Positions 10,385-22,029 of a DNA stretch of 39,641 nt are shown here, one piece after another. Position 1 is the first letter of the stretch; every line of letters starts with the position of its first letter. Source of the DNA: Haplomitrium mnioides (Eukaryota; Marchantiophyta; Haplomitriopsida; Calobryales); contig JBNGIS010017714.1 in assembly GCA_049999725.1 (NCBI GenBank), positions 44,421 through 84,061 on the forward strand, in the 5' to 3' direction. A program made the translations under genes and the position numbers. A model generated the notes under the pieces. That model made no database searches, was not told where the DNA came from, and worked only from the letters and a program-made list of their open reading frames with translations.

Positions 10385-13287
10385 TGAAAATTGCAACAGA
10401 ATCATTAGACACCTACAATACCATGAGGAATAGGCTTCTTGTGGTACACATATACTGTTTGAGACTCGATCACATTGTATGCCAAAGAAGCTATCGTCAA
10501 AACTCTCTGCGGAAAATAGATAGATTGACGTCCATCATATTCAATTGCGATGCAATTTTGTATCAGCTTTAAAGCACATACAAGGCTTGTGTCGGACCCA
10601 GAGCAAAGATCTTAAATCCAATCTTTCTTTGTTGTTAAATGGTTAATGAAAAAATTGTACAAAGCTTGAAGCTTTTGGTAAGCATTCATAGGAGTGTCAT
10701 CTCCTAGATGTTTAAGTTTTGCTAATACAGTCGGGAAACGGAAAACAACTTCGCATGATTTGTCGAGGTCGCTCGCTTGCATCATCCGATTGCAAGTTGA
10801 AGAGCTTCATGCACTGCTTGCCCTCCTTTGTCCATTAGCCCATGGTCCAATACTTGTAGGTGTGAGCAATTCTAGGACCATTGGAATGATAAATATTACT
10901 TTTGTCCCTACAATAACAAAAAAAACATATAAGAAAAATGAAAAAAAGTAAGGAAAACATAAAATTCATAAACTATCAGATGAAAAATCAAAATACAACT
11001 TACCAAACGTCATGGTCAATTGCACAAAAAACCTCCAATAAAGCATTTGACGATGCCAAACTATTCCAAAGAGTAGATAATAACAAAAGACCAAAACTTG
11101 AAAGTAGTAACAACCGTAAAAGAAGAAACCATATCAAAAATATCATCATTCGAATCATCATGCTTACATTATTTAACGTAATAACCGTAAAGAATATTAG
11201 CAATAGCTAAAGTGAAACATCTTGGTTTCAGTAAACCCTTCAGCTATCGAGCATTAGACTCCGTGGACTTGATAATATGCCACATTGAGTGCATCAATAT
11301 AGGACATTAAGTCCTCGTCTTGCTCATTAGACCCTCCTTCGGTTGGGAGGGCAGCAACTTTTTTTAATTGTCTTTCCTTCCACTCTCTTTCTTTCTAATA
11401 GTGGAGTAAAAAACCAGGGGGTAGGCGACAAGCATCAAGGCTTGATCTTCATCAGCAGAGGCTTCTTTGACCCCCATTTGTTTTCGACCTTTGGCAGTGG
11501 CTGTCAAGTTTTTGGCCAACTGCCGCTTGAAAGTTTTGTTGTCTATAAGAAAAGCAGAGAAAAAAGTTAGACTAAACCAAAAAAATAAATTTTGAATAAT
11601 TGACAAGGGAAGACTAAGAGTCCATATGCATAGGGACTCAAGAGTCCATGCTTGCATTGACTCTTGAGTTCATTCACGTAGGGATTCGAGAGTCCAAGCG
11701 CGAAGAGATTCGAGAGACTTTACGCTCAAGAACTCAAGAGACTTTATGCGCAAAGACTTGAGAGTTCATATGCGCATGGACTCTTGAACCTTCTAAAGCA
11801 AGCTGAAAACAAATAAAAGATCAAAGTTGAAAAAAGAAAAAAACACTTACCAACAATTTCTCAAAACTAGAATAAAACAATGACATCTTTGACTCTTTGG
11901 CATGGATGGGATACTCCATCCTTGCTTCCTTCCAAGATTTGCAATAAACCTCCGAGCAAAAAGACTTCACCATCACCACGAAAACCATATGTCTTTCCAA
12001 TTCGCAAGACATCTCTTTGATTGATAGGTCTCTAGCTTCAACAGGTTTCAAGACATAGATTTTGATTTCATCATGAAGACCTTGAAGGGACCTCCAAGGT
12101 GTCCACTTCATGTCATTTTCTCATGGAACCTTTGGCCTTCGACTTTTGGCCCTTGACGGTGTTCTTCTCCCACATTGTAAAGATGCTCTGCTGTAAATCC
12201 CATAGCTCACCACTTTGAAATGCAAGCTAGAACCAATTGTCCTGAGAAGTGACTATCTTCTCAAGAGTCGACTTCGGCTTTATCTCCAAGGTCTCCAACA
12301 CCAGCTCTCTTTTTAACTCCCACTCTCCACGAACCTTTAATGCCAATATTTGACCTTTTGAATTGAGGTTATTTCTAACTTGTATCTTTGGTCATAATTG
12401 TCATCCGTTGCAAAAATATAGGACTTTGTTGGAATCAAGCCTATGTACACATAAAAATTGCCTAGCGACAACGTGGGATTCTTCGCTTTGTATTTGGTGA
12501 TTAAAAGATGCCTTGCGGCAACACTGTGATTTCTTCTAGCAATCTCATACTGATACTTGTCAGGGTTCCTCAAGTCAAACTCTGACTTATCCCTTAACTC
12601 GTACTTTGAGTCCACAACAACAATCAAAAGACTCTGCACATATTTATTTGTGAGCATTGTCTGTGCAAAAAGCTCAACAAAGTCCTCAACCTTCTAATCT
12701 AGAATGGCCTTTAGCTGTCCATTCCACATTTTGGAGATTCAAATTCTCTAGCTGAATTGTTATGGTTTCCTCTCGAACTCTGCATTGCTGGATTGCAGAT
12801 ATTTTTTATCTGCCTCTTGCCCTATTTGAATGTCTACTTGTTCTCTTTCAAAAAAACATTTGCAACCCCTTATGCGATTGCCTTTTTGCTCTTGATGTTG
12901 GAGCCTACAAAGACTCCAGCTCTACTTCCTCCTCTAACCTGCTTAAAGATGGAGACAAAGGTGCCACAAAAGACAACCTTAAGGAAGATACCGAGGGTGC
13001 AACCTCCTTCTCAATAGCTGGTGCCGGAACATGCTTCTTCTTTGGGACTGATTGTTTCTTCTTTTTTGGAGCGTCAACTTGCTCCACCTCCTTTCTCTTA
13101 TTAACAATTGATGGTTCTTCTATTGCTGTCGTTGACATTGTTGCCGTGCTTGGATGTGGCATTGCACAATATGGACTCTCTCCTTGGGCTTCAGCAGTTT
13201 GATGTTGATGGCCATCTTGATGAAATCTTGCTTCATGTGCTTCGCGTCTAGATAGGCATCAATGAAGTCTGCCAAGTATTGAGTGAA
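10385..13287 (-). pseudogene. Gene 1 copy C: ParB-like / beta-class DNA methyltransferase fusion, exons 2-4
   Basis: Exon 2 (13287-11851) starts after CAG with FTQYLADF and holds the linker with KKKKQSVPKKKHVP-like Lys/Pro runs. It then has the ParB-like domain, intact as an ORF at 12657-12337 (IVVVDSKYELRDKSEF, then NPDKYQYEI, NHSVAARHLL, and FATDDNYDQRY). It ends with a middle region at 12111-11851 that runs to a GTAAGTG donor. Exon 3 (11542-11004) starts FKRQLAKNL and carries the motif IV region, degenerate as ANILYGYY. Exon 4 (about 10907-10385) carries the motif X region and motif I, DLCSGSDTSL, then IAIEYD. Exon 1 is missing: intron 1 ends in the first minisatellite unit at the fusion with copy B. 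Several stops are present. The intact gene presumably methylated element DNA; that is inference. Confidence 0.75.
11550..11850 (-). repeat. Intron 2 of copy C with palindromic minisatellite
   Basis: About 11610-11790 holds some seven degenerate units. Arms read GAGTCCAT/ATGGACTC and cores are variants such as ATATGCGCATGG and GCTTGCATTG. The units occupy the same intron as in copies A, B and D. Confidence 0.7.
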
Positions 13288-13379
13288 CTGAAAAGCAAAA
13301 TAAAAAACATGTTAGTACAAAATCTCCATATGTTTGTGAGGAGTAAAAGCTTATTAAACCTATAGTCTAAGCTAAAAAA

Positions 13380-13410
13380 GACTCGGTAGTCCCTTTGCAA
13401 AGAAGCCATC
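13380..13410 (-). other. Fusion junction between gene 1 copies C and B
   Basis: On the plus strand, copy C intron 1 (...CTAAGCTAAAAAAGACTCGG, then TAGTCC) runs straight into copy B exon 4 (TGCAAAGAAGCCATCATC). The break in C is at its first iteron, and the break in B is inside the codons after the methyltransferase fold. The result is two partial gene 1 copies head to tail. Confidence 0.65.
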
Positions 13411-16400
13411 ATCAAAACTCTCTAAGGAATGTAGATAGACTGACATCTATTATATTCCACATCAATGCAATTTTGCATCAGCTTCAAAGTATAGACAAGG
13501 CCTGTGCTAGATCTAGAGCAAAGATCTAAGCTCCAATCTTGCTATGTTGACAAATGACCAATGAAAAATTTATAAAGAGCGTGAGGCTTTTGATAAACAT
13601 TCATATGAGCATCATCTCTTGGATGTTTTAGTTTAGCCGACACACTAGGGCAATTGAACACACTCCGCACAGTTTTCCAAGGATGACCATTGGCATCAAC
13701 AGGTTGCAAGTTGAAGAGCCTCATGCTCTTCTTGCCCTTCTTTGTCATGTAGCCCATAGTTCAATACTCATGGGCGTGAGCAATTCTTGGACCACCGGAA
13801 TGATGAATTTTACTTTTTCCATATAGTAAGAAAAACAAAAAAATCAGACACTTGAAACATATTATAGGAAAACTAAACAAGATAAACTAAAAAACCAAAA
13901 AATCAAAAAAGAACTTACCAAATGTCGTGGTTGATGGCACAACAAACCTCCAAAAGAGCATACTCAATTATGTCAAATTGTTGTGATAAATGTATTATTA
14001 CAAAAGACAAAAAATCAAAAGTCGCGATTGCCACAAAAGAGAAAACCATATCAAAAATGTCATCCCTAGAAAAGGGTTTGGAATTGTTGTGCTTGCATTC
14101 CTTAAGGTTGTAACTGTAAGAGATATCTGCAATTGCCAAAGTGAAACATCTAGGTTTTACAAATCCCTTCAACTGACAAGCATTTGCCTCCCCGTGGACT
14201 TGGCAATATGCCATGTTGAGTCCATCAACAAAGGAAAATAAGTCCTCGTCTTCGTCTCTTAGAACTCTATCATTGGGAAGGGCAACAATATTATTATGTT
14301 GCCTTGATTTCCACTCTCTAACTTTCTAGCAATGAAGCAGAAAAGCAAGAAGGTAGAAAAAAAGTGCTAAAGCTTGGTCTTGATCTTCTGGGGCTTCTTC
14401 AACCCCCAATCTTTTTTGCCCTTTGGCACCTGCCATCAAATTTTTGGCAAGTTGACATTTAAAATTTTTGTCCTCCCACACACAACAAAAATAGAAAAAA
14501 ATAAGAGGAGACAAAAAAATGTAAACTTTAAAGAGGAAGACAATACGAGTAAAGACCCTCAAGTCAACATAATTAATGACTTGAGAGTCCAAAATAGCAT
14601 GGACATTGGAGTCCAAACTAAGATGGACATTAAAGTCCATACATGCATGGATATTGAAGTCCCTACGAGCATGGACATTGAAGTCAAGACACTCTTGGAC
14701 TTCAATGTCCAAGCGTATAAGAACTTCAATGTTCTTGCGCGCTTGGACTTCAATGTCCATGTGTGCATGGACTTAAATGTCCAAGAGCGCATGGACTTCA
14801 ATATCCATGCATGCATAGACTTGCTAGTCCAAGCGTGCAAGAATTAGAGAGTCCTTTATGAACCTGGATTAGAGAGTCCATGCGCACACGGACTTGATAG
14901 TCCATGCTACTATAGACTCAAAATCATTTTTATTCTAACAAAAAACAATTTACAAAAAATTCAATGCAACTCTAGAGAAATAAACGTATAATGAAAAAAC
15001 AAACTTACCAAAAGCTTCTCAAAACTAGAGTAAAATGTAGACATCTTTGACTCCTTGGTATGGAAAGGGTACTCCTCTCTTGCTTCTTCCCAAGAGCTGC
15101 AATAGACTTTGAAGTAGAAAGACTTTACCATTACTGCCAAAACTTTATGTCTCTCTAGCTCGTAAGACGATTCTTCAATTAAAAGCTCTCCGGCTTCCAC
15201 GCGTTTCAAAACATATATTTTAACTTCATTTGGAAGACCCTGAAGAGACCCCCAACTTATCCACTTTTTGTTCTCTATTCTCAACGATCCCTTGGCCTTA
15301 GGCTTTTGACCCTTCATAATATTTTTTCTCCCACATAGAAAAAATGATATATTGTAAATCCTATAGCTCACCACTTCAGAATGCCAATTGGAACTAATTG
15401 TCTTGAGAAGTGATTGTCTTCTCAAGAGTCAACTTCAACTTGATCTCTAAGATCTCCATCACTAGCTTTCTTTTTGATTTCTAGGATGAAACCATCCCAC
15501 TCTTCACGAACTTTCGATGCCAATATTTTACCTTCAAAATCGATGTCATTTCCAATTGGTACCTTTGATCATAGTTGTCATCTGATGCAAATATGCGGGC
15601 CTCTGTTGGTGTTAAGCCTACATAAACATAACAGTTGTAGAGTGACAACATTGGATTCTTCGCTTCGTATTTGGTGATAAGAAGTTGCCTTGCAGCAGCA
15701 TTGTGATTGCCTCTTGCAACCTTGTATCAATACTTGTCATGGTTACTTAGATCAAACTCTAATTTATCCTTTTTAACCCATACTTCAAGTCAACGACAAC
15801 AATAAAAAAATTGTGCGCATATTTATTAGTGAGCATTCTCTATGCCAAAAGCTCAACAAAGTCTTCATTCAACCTCCTTATTTGAAATAACCCCCAATTG
15901 TCCATTCCAAGTTTTGGACGATTTAAATTCTCCAAGCGAATAGTAATCGTTTCTTCTCAAACTCTACATCGTTGGATTGCAGACTCTTTGATTTTATTTT
16001 TGTCTTCCTAAGACATTGTCTGAGGGTCCTTCTTGCTCACGCTCTTGAATGGTTTGCATTCTTTTATGTGATTGCCTTTTGAATCTAGATGTTGGAGCCT
16101 GAACTAGCTCTGGCTCTGTTTCTTCCCATGAGCTACTCGGTGTGGAAGACAAAGGGGGTGCCAAAAAGGACCTTTTGGAGATTGGGAGGGGGTTGGCTCC
16201 TCCTTAATAATTGGAGCTGGAACATGCTTCTTCTTTGGGACGACATGTTTCTTCTTTTTTGGAGCCTCGAAAGGCTCCACCGCCTTTCTCTTTTTTGCAG
16301 TTAATGTTCATAATGTTGTTGCCATTGACATCGTCATTGCGCTTGGATGCGGCACATGCTCGTGAATGTAGATGCTCTATTGGGCTTTAGCAGTTTCATG

Positions 16401-16483
16401 CTGATGGCCATCTTGATAAAATCACGTTTGACACGCTTCGCGTCTTGGTAGGCATCCACAAAGTCCGCCAAAAATTGAGTGAA
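13400..16483 (-). pseudogene. Gene 1 copy B: ParB-like / beta-class DNA methyltransferase fusion, exons 2-4
   Basis: Exon 2 (16483-15009) carries the linker, a broken ParB-like domain (about 15930-15510) and the middle region, read openly at 15425-15010 (LQGLPNEVKIYVLKRVEAGE, then YSSFEKLL). Exon 3 (about 14483-13919) encodes FKCQLAKNLM, then a long open segment with motif IV as IADISYSYN, where other copies have IPYG, and IIHLSQQFDI. Exon 4 (from about 13813) has YMTKKGKKSMRLFNLQPVDA, the motif X region YQKPHALYKFFI, and motif I degraded to DLCSRSSTGL. The copy is cut after the codons for LMMASLQ by the junction with copy C. Its exon 1 lies 11 kb away at 27895-27529 because copy A sits in intron 1. 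Confidence 0.75.
14484..15008 (-). repeat. Intron 2 of copy B with palindromic minisatellite
   Basis: From about 14565 to 14915 there are about fourteen units near 24 bp, many with GACATTGAAGTCC-type arms and cores such as ATGCATGCAT. Because the period is divisible by three, long ORFs stay open on both strands across the array. They translate to monotonous 8-residue repeats and I do not treat them as genes. Confidence 0.75.
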
Positions 16484-16529
16484 CTGAAAAACAAAATAAA
16501 AAAACAATCAAACATGTTAAACAACAAGT

Positions 16530-16535
16530 TTTGAG
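16530..16535. repeat. Candidate target-site duplication, left side of copy A
   Basis: TTTGAG directly precedes the left end of copy A and recurs at 27336-27341 directly after its right end. The two termini differ by a base or two, so the exact duplicate length (5 or 6 bp) is uncertain. Confidence 0.5.
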
Positions 16536-16580
16536 AATAGCCGCTACTTTGAACAAGGAACCACTACATGGTTCTTGTTT
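16536..16580 (-). repeat. Left terminal inverted repeat of copy A
   Basis: AATAGCCGCTACTTTGAACA followed by AGGAACCACTACATGG matches the left end at 9303 and is the inverse of the right end at 27292 over roughly 30 bp. Confidence 0.75.
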
Positions 16581-17462
16581 CATTTTTTGCTTTGAGAAAT
16601 CAATTTCGTAATTTTGGCATAAAAAATCATGATTTTCATGCTAGTAATATTTGTTTGTAAAAACATGTAATTATACATATCAAAATAGCTCACTTTGAGT
16701 GCAAAATGTATTGAAAACGAATTTTGTTATGAGTATTTGAACAATATTACATCTATAATTTCATCTTTCAAAAGTATGAGCATCAACAAACAAATAATAT
16801 AGAAACATTTATACGACATTTGTTGTTAAATATTTTCAAAACAAATAATGATATCTATAATTTGAAATTTTGATTAAAACATTTAAGAAATAATTTTTAA
16901 AAATCCTACAATGTTGGCGTAATAAGAGGATTGTTGAAGCAAACATTCGAAAAGATTGTTGAAGCCTATGCCTGCATGGACAACTGAGGCCCAAGTATAA
17001 ACACACTTTGTGTGAAAGATACTTGTGTGCAGGCACAACTACAGTTAACTCGAGCTTGAATAACTAAAGCCTATGCCCGCATGGACAACTGAAGCGATCC
17101 AAGACTGTTGAGTAGTCGAAAGCAGGGAATGCAGATAGTTGTCTAAGAAGAAGTATAAACTGAAAAAGGCAAAGGAACTTCTATGCCATCATAGACTTCT
17201 TTGCTAATTTTAAAAAAAAAACCAATTCATTTTGATCAAAAACCATTTTGCGCACCAAATTGAATCATGATGAAAAACTTTAAATGGATTGGGAATGCAA
17301 CAAGTTGAAACTATAGCAAATAAAACTTTGCGAAGAAAATAATTTATTAATAAAAAAACTTCTTCAAATAGATGCTACAGCTCTATCCTCTTCAGGAGGA
17401 ATTGTCTCATGTAAATCCAATAGCTGAGCATCCGCAGCTGCTAGACAGGATTGTTGAGGCTA
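16581..17462. repeat. Left subterminal region of copy A with palindromic units
   Basis: No gene. Between about 16955 and 17130 there are units such as GCCTATGCCTGCATGGACAA and GCCTATGCCCGCATGGACAA, related to the intron iterons but with different arms. The gene 1 3' UTR occupies the stretch near 17340-17460. Confidence 0.65.
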
Positions 17463-18649
17463 TCATGTCCTAGACATGGCAACAGAATCACCAGTAGTAC
17501 TTGGAGTACCATCAAGAACGAGTTCCTTATGGTATGCATACATTATCAAAAACTCTGTCACATTGGATGGCAAGGAAGCCATCGTCAAAACTCTATAAGG
17601 AATGTAGATAGATTGACGTCTATCATATTCCACAGCAATGCAGCTTTGCATCAGCTTTAAAGCACAAACAAGGCCTGTGTCAAACCCAGAGCAAAGATCT
17701 AAGATCCAATCTTGCTCTGTTGACAAATGGTCAATAAAAAATTTGTAAAGAGCATGTGGCTTTTGATAAACATTCACATGAGCATCATCTCTTGGATGTC
17801 TAAGTTTTGCTGAAACCGCATAACAACTAAAAACGCTGCACATTATTTGCTAAAGTAGACCAATCGAAGGAGCAAGCTGCAATTAAAAAGCCTTATGCTC
17901 CTCTTTCCTTTCTTAATCTTGTAGCCCACAGTCCAATACTCGTAGGCATGTCCGATTCTAGGACCACCGGAATGATGAATGTTGCTTTTGCCCATGTAAT
18001 AAGAAAAACAAACAAATCAAACACTGTAAACAAAGTGTAGTAAAACTAAACAAGATGAACTAAAAAAAATAAAATTAAAAGAGCATACTAGATGTCGTGG
18101 TCGATGACACATCAAACTTTCGAAAGGCATCCTCGACGATGCCAAATTGTTGAGATGAATGTATAATTACAAATGACCAAAAATTTGATGTTGTGACTGC
18201 CACAAAAGATGAAACCATGCTAAAAATGTCATCTTTGGAAAAAGGTTCAGAATCATCATGCTTGCATTCCTTAAGATTGTAACCGTAAGGAATACCTACA
18301 ATCGCCAAAGTAAAACACCTAGGTTTCACAAATCCCTTCAACTGGCGAGCGTTGGCCTCCCCATGAACTTGGTAGAATGCTACGTTGAGACCATTGACAT
18401 AGGACATTAAGTCCTTGTAATCGTCTCTCACAACTCCATCAGTTGGAAGAGATGCATCATCGCTTTGCTGCCTTGATTTCCACTCTCTAGCTTTTTGGCA
18501 ATGAAGCAGAAAAGCTGGAGGATATAAAACAAGTGTAGGGGCCTAGTCTTGATCTTCTAGGGCTTCTTCGACCCCTAATCTTTTTCGACCTTTAGCAGCT
18601 GCACTCAATGTTTTCGCCAGTTGACGTTTGAATGTTTTGTCCCCCTGCA

Positions 18650-19214
18650 CACAACAAAAAGGGAAAAATATAACAGGAGACAAAAAATAAATTAAAGACT
18701 AGAGAGAGAAAGAGAATTCAAACAAAGACCTTGGACTTCAAAATAAGATGGATGTTGAATTCCATGCGCACATGGACTAAGAAGTCCATACGCGCTTGGA
18801 CTAATTAGTCCAAGCACTCATGGACTTCGTAGGGATTGTGAAGTCCATGTGCGGATGGACTAAGAAGTCCTTGAGCACTTGGACTAATTAGTCCATACGA
18901 GCTTGTACTTGTAAGGCAAGTCGTGCCTGGACGTTCAAGTAATCTAGTGCCAAGAACTTGAAGTCCATGCGCGCATGGACCTCTAAGCTTGGCGCGCTTG
19001 GACTCTAAGGTCCAAGCGGGGAAGGACTATGTAGTCCATGTGCGCATGGACTGCAAAGTCCTTGTGCGCAATGACTGTGAAGCTCATGCATGCATGGACT
19101 TCACATTCCATAGCGCATGGACTCAAAATGTTTTTTATCATACTCAAAGATAATTTACAATAAATTCAATAAAACTCTAAAGAAATAAATGTATAGTGAA
19201 AAAAAAAAACTTGC
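18650..19214 (-). repeat. Intron 2 of copy A with palindromic minisatellite
   Basis: From about 18745 to 19130 there are about sixteen units near 24 bp. A perfect 18-bp palindrome, GTCCATGCGCGCATGGAC, stands at 18963-18980. Variants with GCGCTTGG, TGTGCGCATGG and similar cores surround it. The array fills most of the intron. Confidence 0.85.
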
Positions 19215-20699
19215 CAAAAGCTTCTCAAAATTGGAATAAAATCCAGCCATCTTGGACTCCTCACTGTGGAGAAGGTACTCCTCTCTTGCTTCCTCCCAAC
19301 TGTTGTAGTAAACTTCAGAACAAAAATGTTTTACCATAACTACCAAAACTTTATGTCTCTCTGCCTCCCAAGACATTTCATCTATTGAAAGCTCTTCGAC
19401 TTCCATGTGTTTCAAAACTGAAATTTTCACTTCATTAGGAAGACCCTAAAGGGACCTCTAAGGTGGCCACTTCATGTCTCCCATTTTGAGAGATCCTTTG
19501 GCCTTTGGCTTGTGACCATTCACAACATTTTTCTCCCACATTGAAAATATGCTATGTTGTAGATCCTAGAGCTCACAACAGCTGGAACCAGTTGTCTTGA
19601 GAAGTGACTGTCTTCTCAAGTGTGGATTTGGGCTTGATCTTTAGGGTTTCCAGCACCAATTCTCTTTTCAAATTTTGAGATAACACCATCCCACTCTTCA
19701 CAAACCTTTGATGCCAATATTTGACCTTTTTAATTGATCATTTCCAGCATGTACCTCTAGTTATAGTTGTCATCAGTTGCAAAAATATGGACCTCTGTTA
19801 GTGTAAGACCCACGTACACATAGTAGTTGCAGAGCGAAAGCGCCAAATTTTTTGCTCTGTATTTTGTTATCAAAAGCTGCCTTGCTACAACATTGTGATT
19901 GCCTCCACCAATCTCGTAGTGATACTTGTCAGGGTTCCTAATATCAAACTTTGACTTGTCTTTCAACCCACACTTCGGGTCAACAACAACAATAAAGAAG
20001 CTATGTGCATATTTGTTTGTGAGTATTCTCTGCACCAGAAGCTCAATGAAATCTTCATTTAGCCTTCTAATCTGGAAAGGCCCCCAGTTGTCCATTCTAG
20101 GTTTTGGCAAATTCAATTTCTCTAGCCTAATAGTGATTGTTTCTTTGCAGACTCTACATCGCTAGATTGTAGACTCCCAGATTTTGTTTTTGTCTTCCTC
20201 AAACACTGTTTGAGGGTCCACATGCTCCCGTTCTTGGAAAGTTTGCAACCCCTTGTGGGATTGCATTTTTGCTCTTGTCGTTGGAGCCTGAACTAGCTTT
20301 GACTCTGATTCTTGCCCCGAGCTGCTTGGTGCTGAAGACGAAGGAGCAACAAAAGACCACCTTGCTAGAGATTCGAAGGGGGTTGGCTCCTCCTCAATTA
20401 TTGGTACTGGAACAAGCTTTTTCTTTTGGACTGCCTAATTCTTCTTTTTGGGAGCCTCAGCTAGCTCCACCTCTTTTCTTTTTATCTAGACAGAAAGGCT
20501 TGGTGCATGAACTGAAAATGTAGCCGCGCTCGGATGCGGCATTAGTTGTTAAATATTAACGCCCCGCTTGGGTATCAGAATTTTGATGTGGATGGCCAAC
20601 TTTATGAAATTGCGTTTGACGCGCTTCGCATCTTTGCAGCCATCGACATAATCTGCCAGAAGTTGAGTAAACTAAAAACAAAACAAAAAAACGATTAAG

Positions 20700-20985
20700 C
20701 ACTAATACAAGTGTTCAGGGTAAGAAAAAAGACACTACAGTCCAAACGCACATGGACTCCAATAACCATGCGGACATGGACTTGAGACTCCATGTGTGCA
20801 TGGTCTCTTGGATCCTAGCGTGCAAGGATTGTCAAGTCCATATGCGCATGGACTCCCGAAGTCAGACGCCCAAAGACTCCGGGAGTCCATGTGCAGATGG
20901 ACCTCGAGACTCTAGGCACGCATGGACCTAGGAGTTTCGAGTTAGTAGAAAAGGAAACAAGTGAAAAAGGGTTTTCAAAATTTAC
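20700..20985 (-). repeat. Intron 1 of copy A with palindromic minisatellite
   Basis: From about 20735 to 20935 there are about eight units (AGTCCAAACGCACATGGACT, AGTCCATATGCGCATGGACT and similar) in the same intron that carries the array in copy F. Confidence 0.8.
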
Positions 20986-21355
20986 CTTGCTATCTTCCTT
21001 TACTGCTTGAAGATGCTTGACAAAAATATTCCTCTCTTTAAACTCGAAAAAAGAAAATCGTTTGCGATTTGCACTATAGAGGTTAACTGCATCCTATGAC
21101 TACACAAGCAGCCTGATGTTGGCTTTCTTGCCTTCACGGATCATCATGATTTGGACCACAAGACCGAAATTGAATTTCTTACCTTCACCAACAAAAAGGT
21201 AAAGAGGTTGATCGGGGTCTTTCAAGGAGTGGTAATTAACAAGCCAATTCCACTCTAGTTTTTCAGGCTTTAAAGCTTTAACAACGTCTGAATACTTGTA
21301 AGGCTTTGGTTGAGTAGGTCTGAAAAAATTTCCTTAAGATGTCGTTTTCAAGATG

Positions 21356-21590
21356 GTACAAACAGGTACAATTAGAGGTGAAAAATCCAATGAACAAAAG
21401 TGAGCAAAACTCAAAAGGCTCGAAAGGGAAAAATATCAAGTAAATGCAAAAACAATGATGACAAGAAAACAAAAACAAGAAAGTGAACTCNNNNNNNNNN
21501 NNNNNNNNNNNNNNNNNNNNNNNNNNNNNNNNNNNNNNNNNNNNNNNNNNNNNNNNNNNNNNNNNNNNNNNNNNNNNNNNNNNNNNNNNN
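21356..21590. promoter_or_regulatory. Divergent promoter of copy A, mostly lost in an assembly gap
   Basis: Copy A has the gene 1 proximal promoter sequence up to 21490 and then 100 N (21491-21590). Aligned to the complete promoter of copy B (28041-28383), the gap should hold about 343 bp, including both TATA boxes, the promoter palindrome and the first codons of gene 2. Confidence 0.7.
21491..21590. other. Assembly gap (100 N)
   Basis: Exactly 100 N, a conventional placeholder for unknown length. Confidence 0.98.
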
Positions 21591-21778
21591 TAGAATTCCA
21601 AGATTCATCTTCATAAAAAAGTGTTACTTTTGACAAGCAAGTTGAGATTTGTTCAAACAACAACTATTTGGAGGTAAGCGATGGAGTACCAAAAGCATCA
21701 AGTGTGATGGTGAGTATATTGGGGAAAAAGATGGCTTCTATTGAATCAGATAGCTTTGCCAAAAAAGATCAAGAAGGT

Positions 21779-22029
21779 GAACTCCATGCACGCATAAGAT
21801 AAAGTACTCAACCTTATGCGCCCATAGGGTCAAAGAGTGAATCCAATGCACGCATAGGATTAATGAGTGAACAACTTACGTGCAAAGAATAAAAGAGGGA
21901 ACCCTTTGCTTGTAGAGAATTAAAGAAACAAACTTCATCCAACACAAGATCTTTGTTGCCCTTCAAGCGGTGGAAGTTGCATCTTTCTTCTAAGTATTCC
22001 AACATATCAGCAAAAAAGGTTCAACACAG
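21779..22029 (+). repeat. Intron 1 of gene 2 copy A2 with repeat units
   Basis: From about 21785 to 21900 there are units such as ATCCAATGCACGCATAGGAT. The core is that of the gene 1 iterons but the arms are (T)CC(A/T)ATG...CATAGGAT. The end of the intron is CACAG at 22025-22029. Confidence 0.7.

Larger units (their letters stand above)
17463..21355 (-). pseudogene. Gene 1 copy A: ParB-like / beta-class DNA methyltransferase fusion, all four exons
   Basis: Exon 1 (21355-20986) encodes the unrecognised N-terminal domain with LYLFVGEGKKFNFGLVVQI; the start codon reads ACG and codon 4 is TAA. Exon 2 (20671-19215) carries the linker and a ParB-like domain at 20116-19757 (IVVVDPKCGLKDKSKF, EIGGGNHNVVARQLL, IFATDDNYN) and the middle region (19430-19215); its donor is GC rather than GT. 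Exon 3 (18644-18089) carries HGEANARQLKGFVKPRCFTL and motif IV as GIPYGYN. Exon 4 (17984-17463) has GGPRIGHAYEYWTVGYK, motif X YQKPHALYKFFI, motif I DLCSGFDTGL, motif II IAVEYD, and the end SVAMSRT. The order IV, X, I, II is that of beta-class N6-adenine/N4-cytosine methyltransferases. Several stops and shifts make it non-functional. Confidence 0.8.

Noticed and set aside
12762-13202. A 146-codon plus-strand ORF
   Set aside because: Antisense to the linker of gene 1 copy C. Its Ser/Phe-rich composition mirrors the Lys/Glu-rich coding strand.
14374-14847. A 157-codon ORF (plus) and overlapping ORFs on the minus strand at 14326-14840
   Set aside because: They are read-through of the palindromic minisatellite in intron 2 of gene 1 copy B. 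The 24-bp period keeps all copies in frame and gives monotonous 8-residue repeats.
21278-21663. ORFs running through the N gap
   Set aside because: Artefacts of untranslated N codons.
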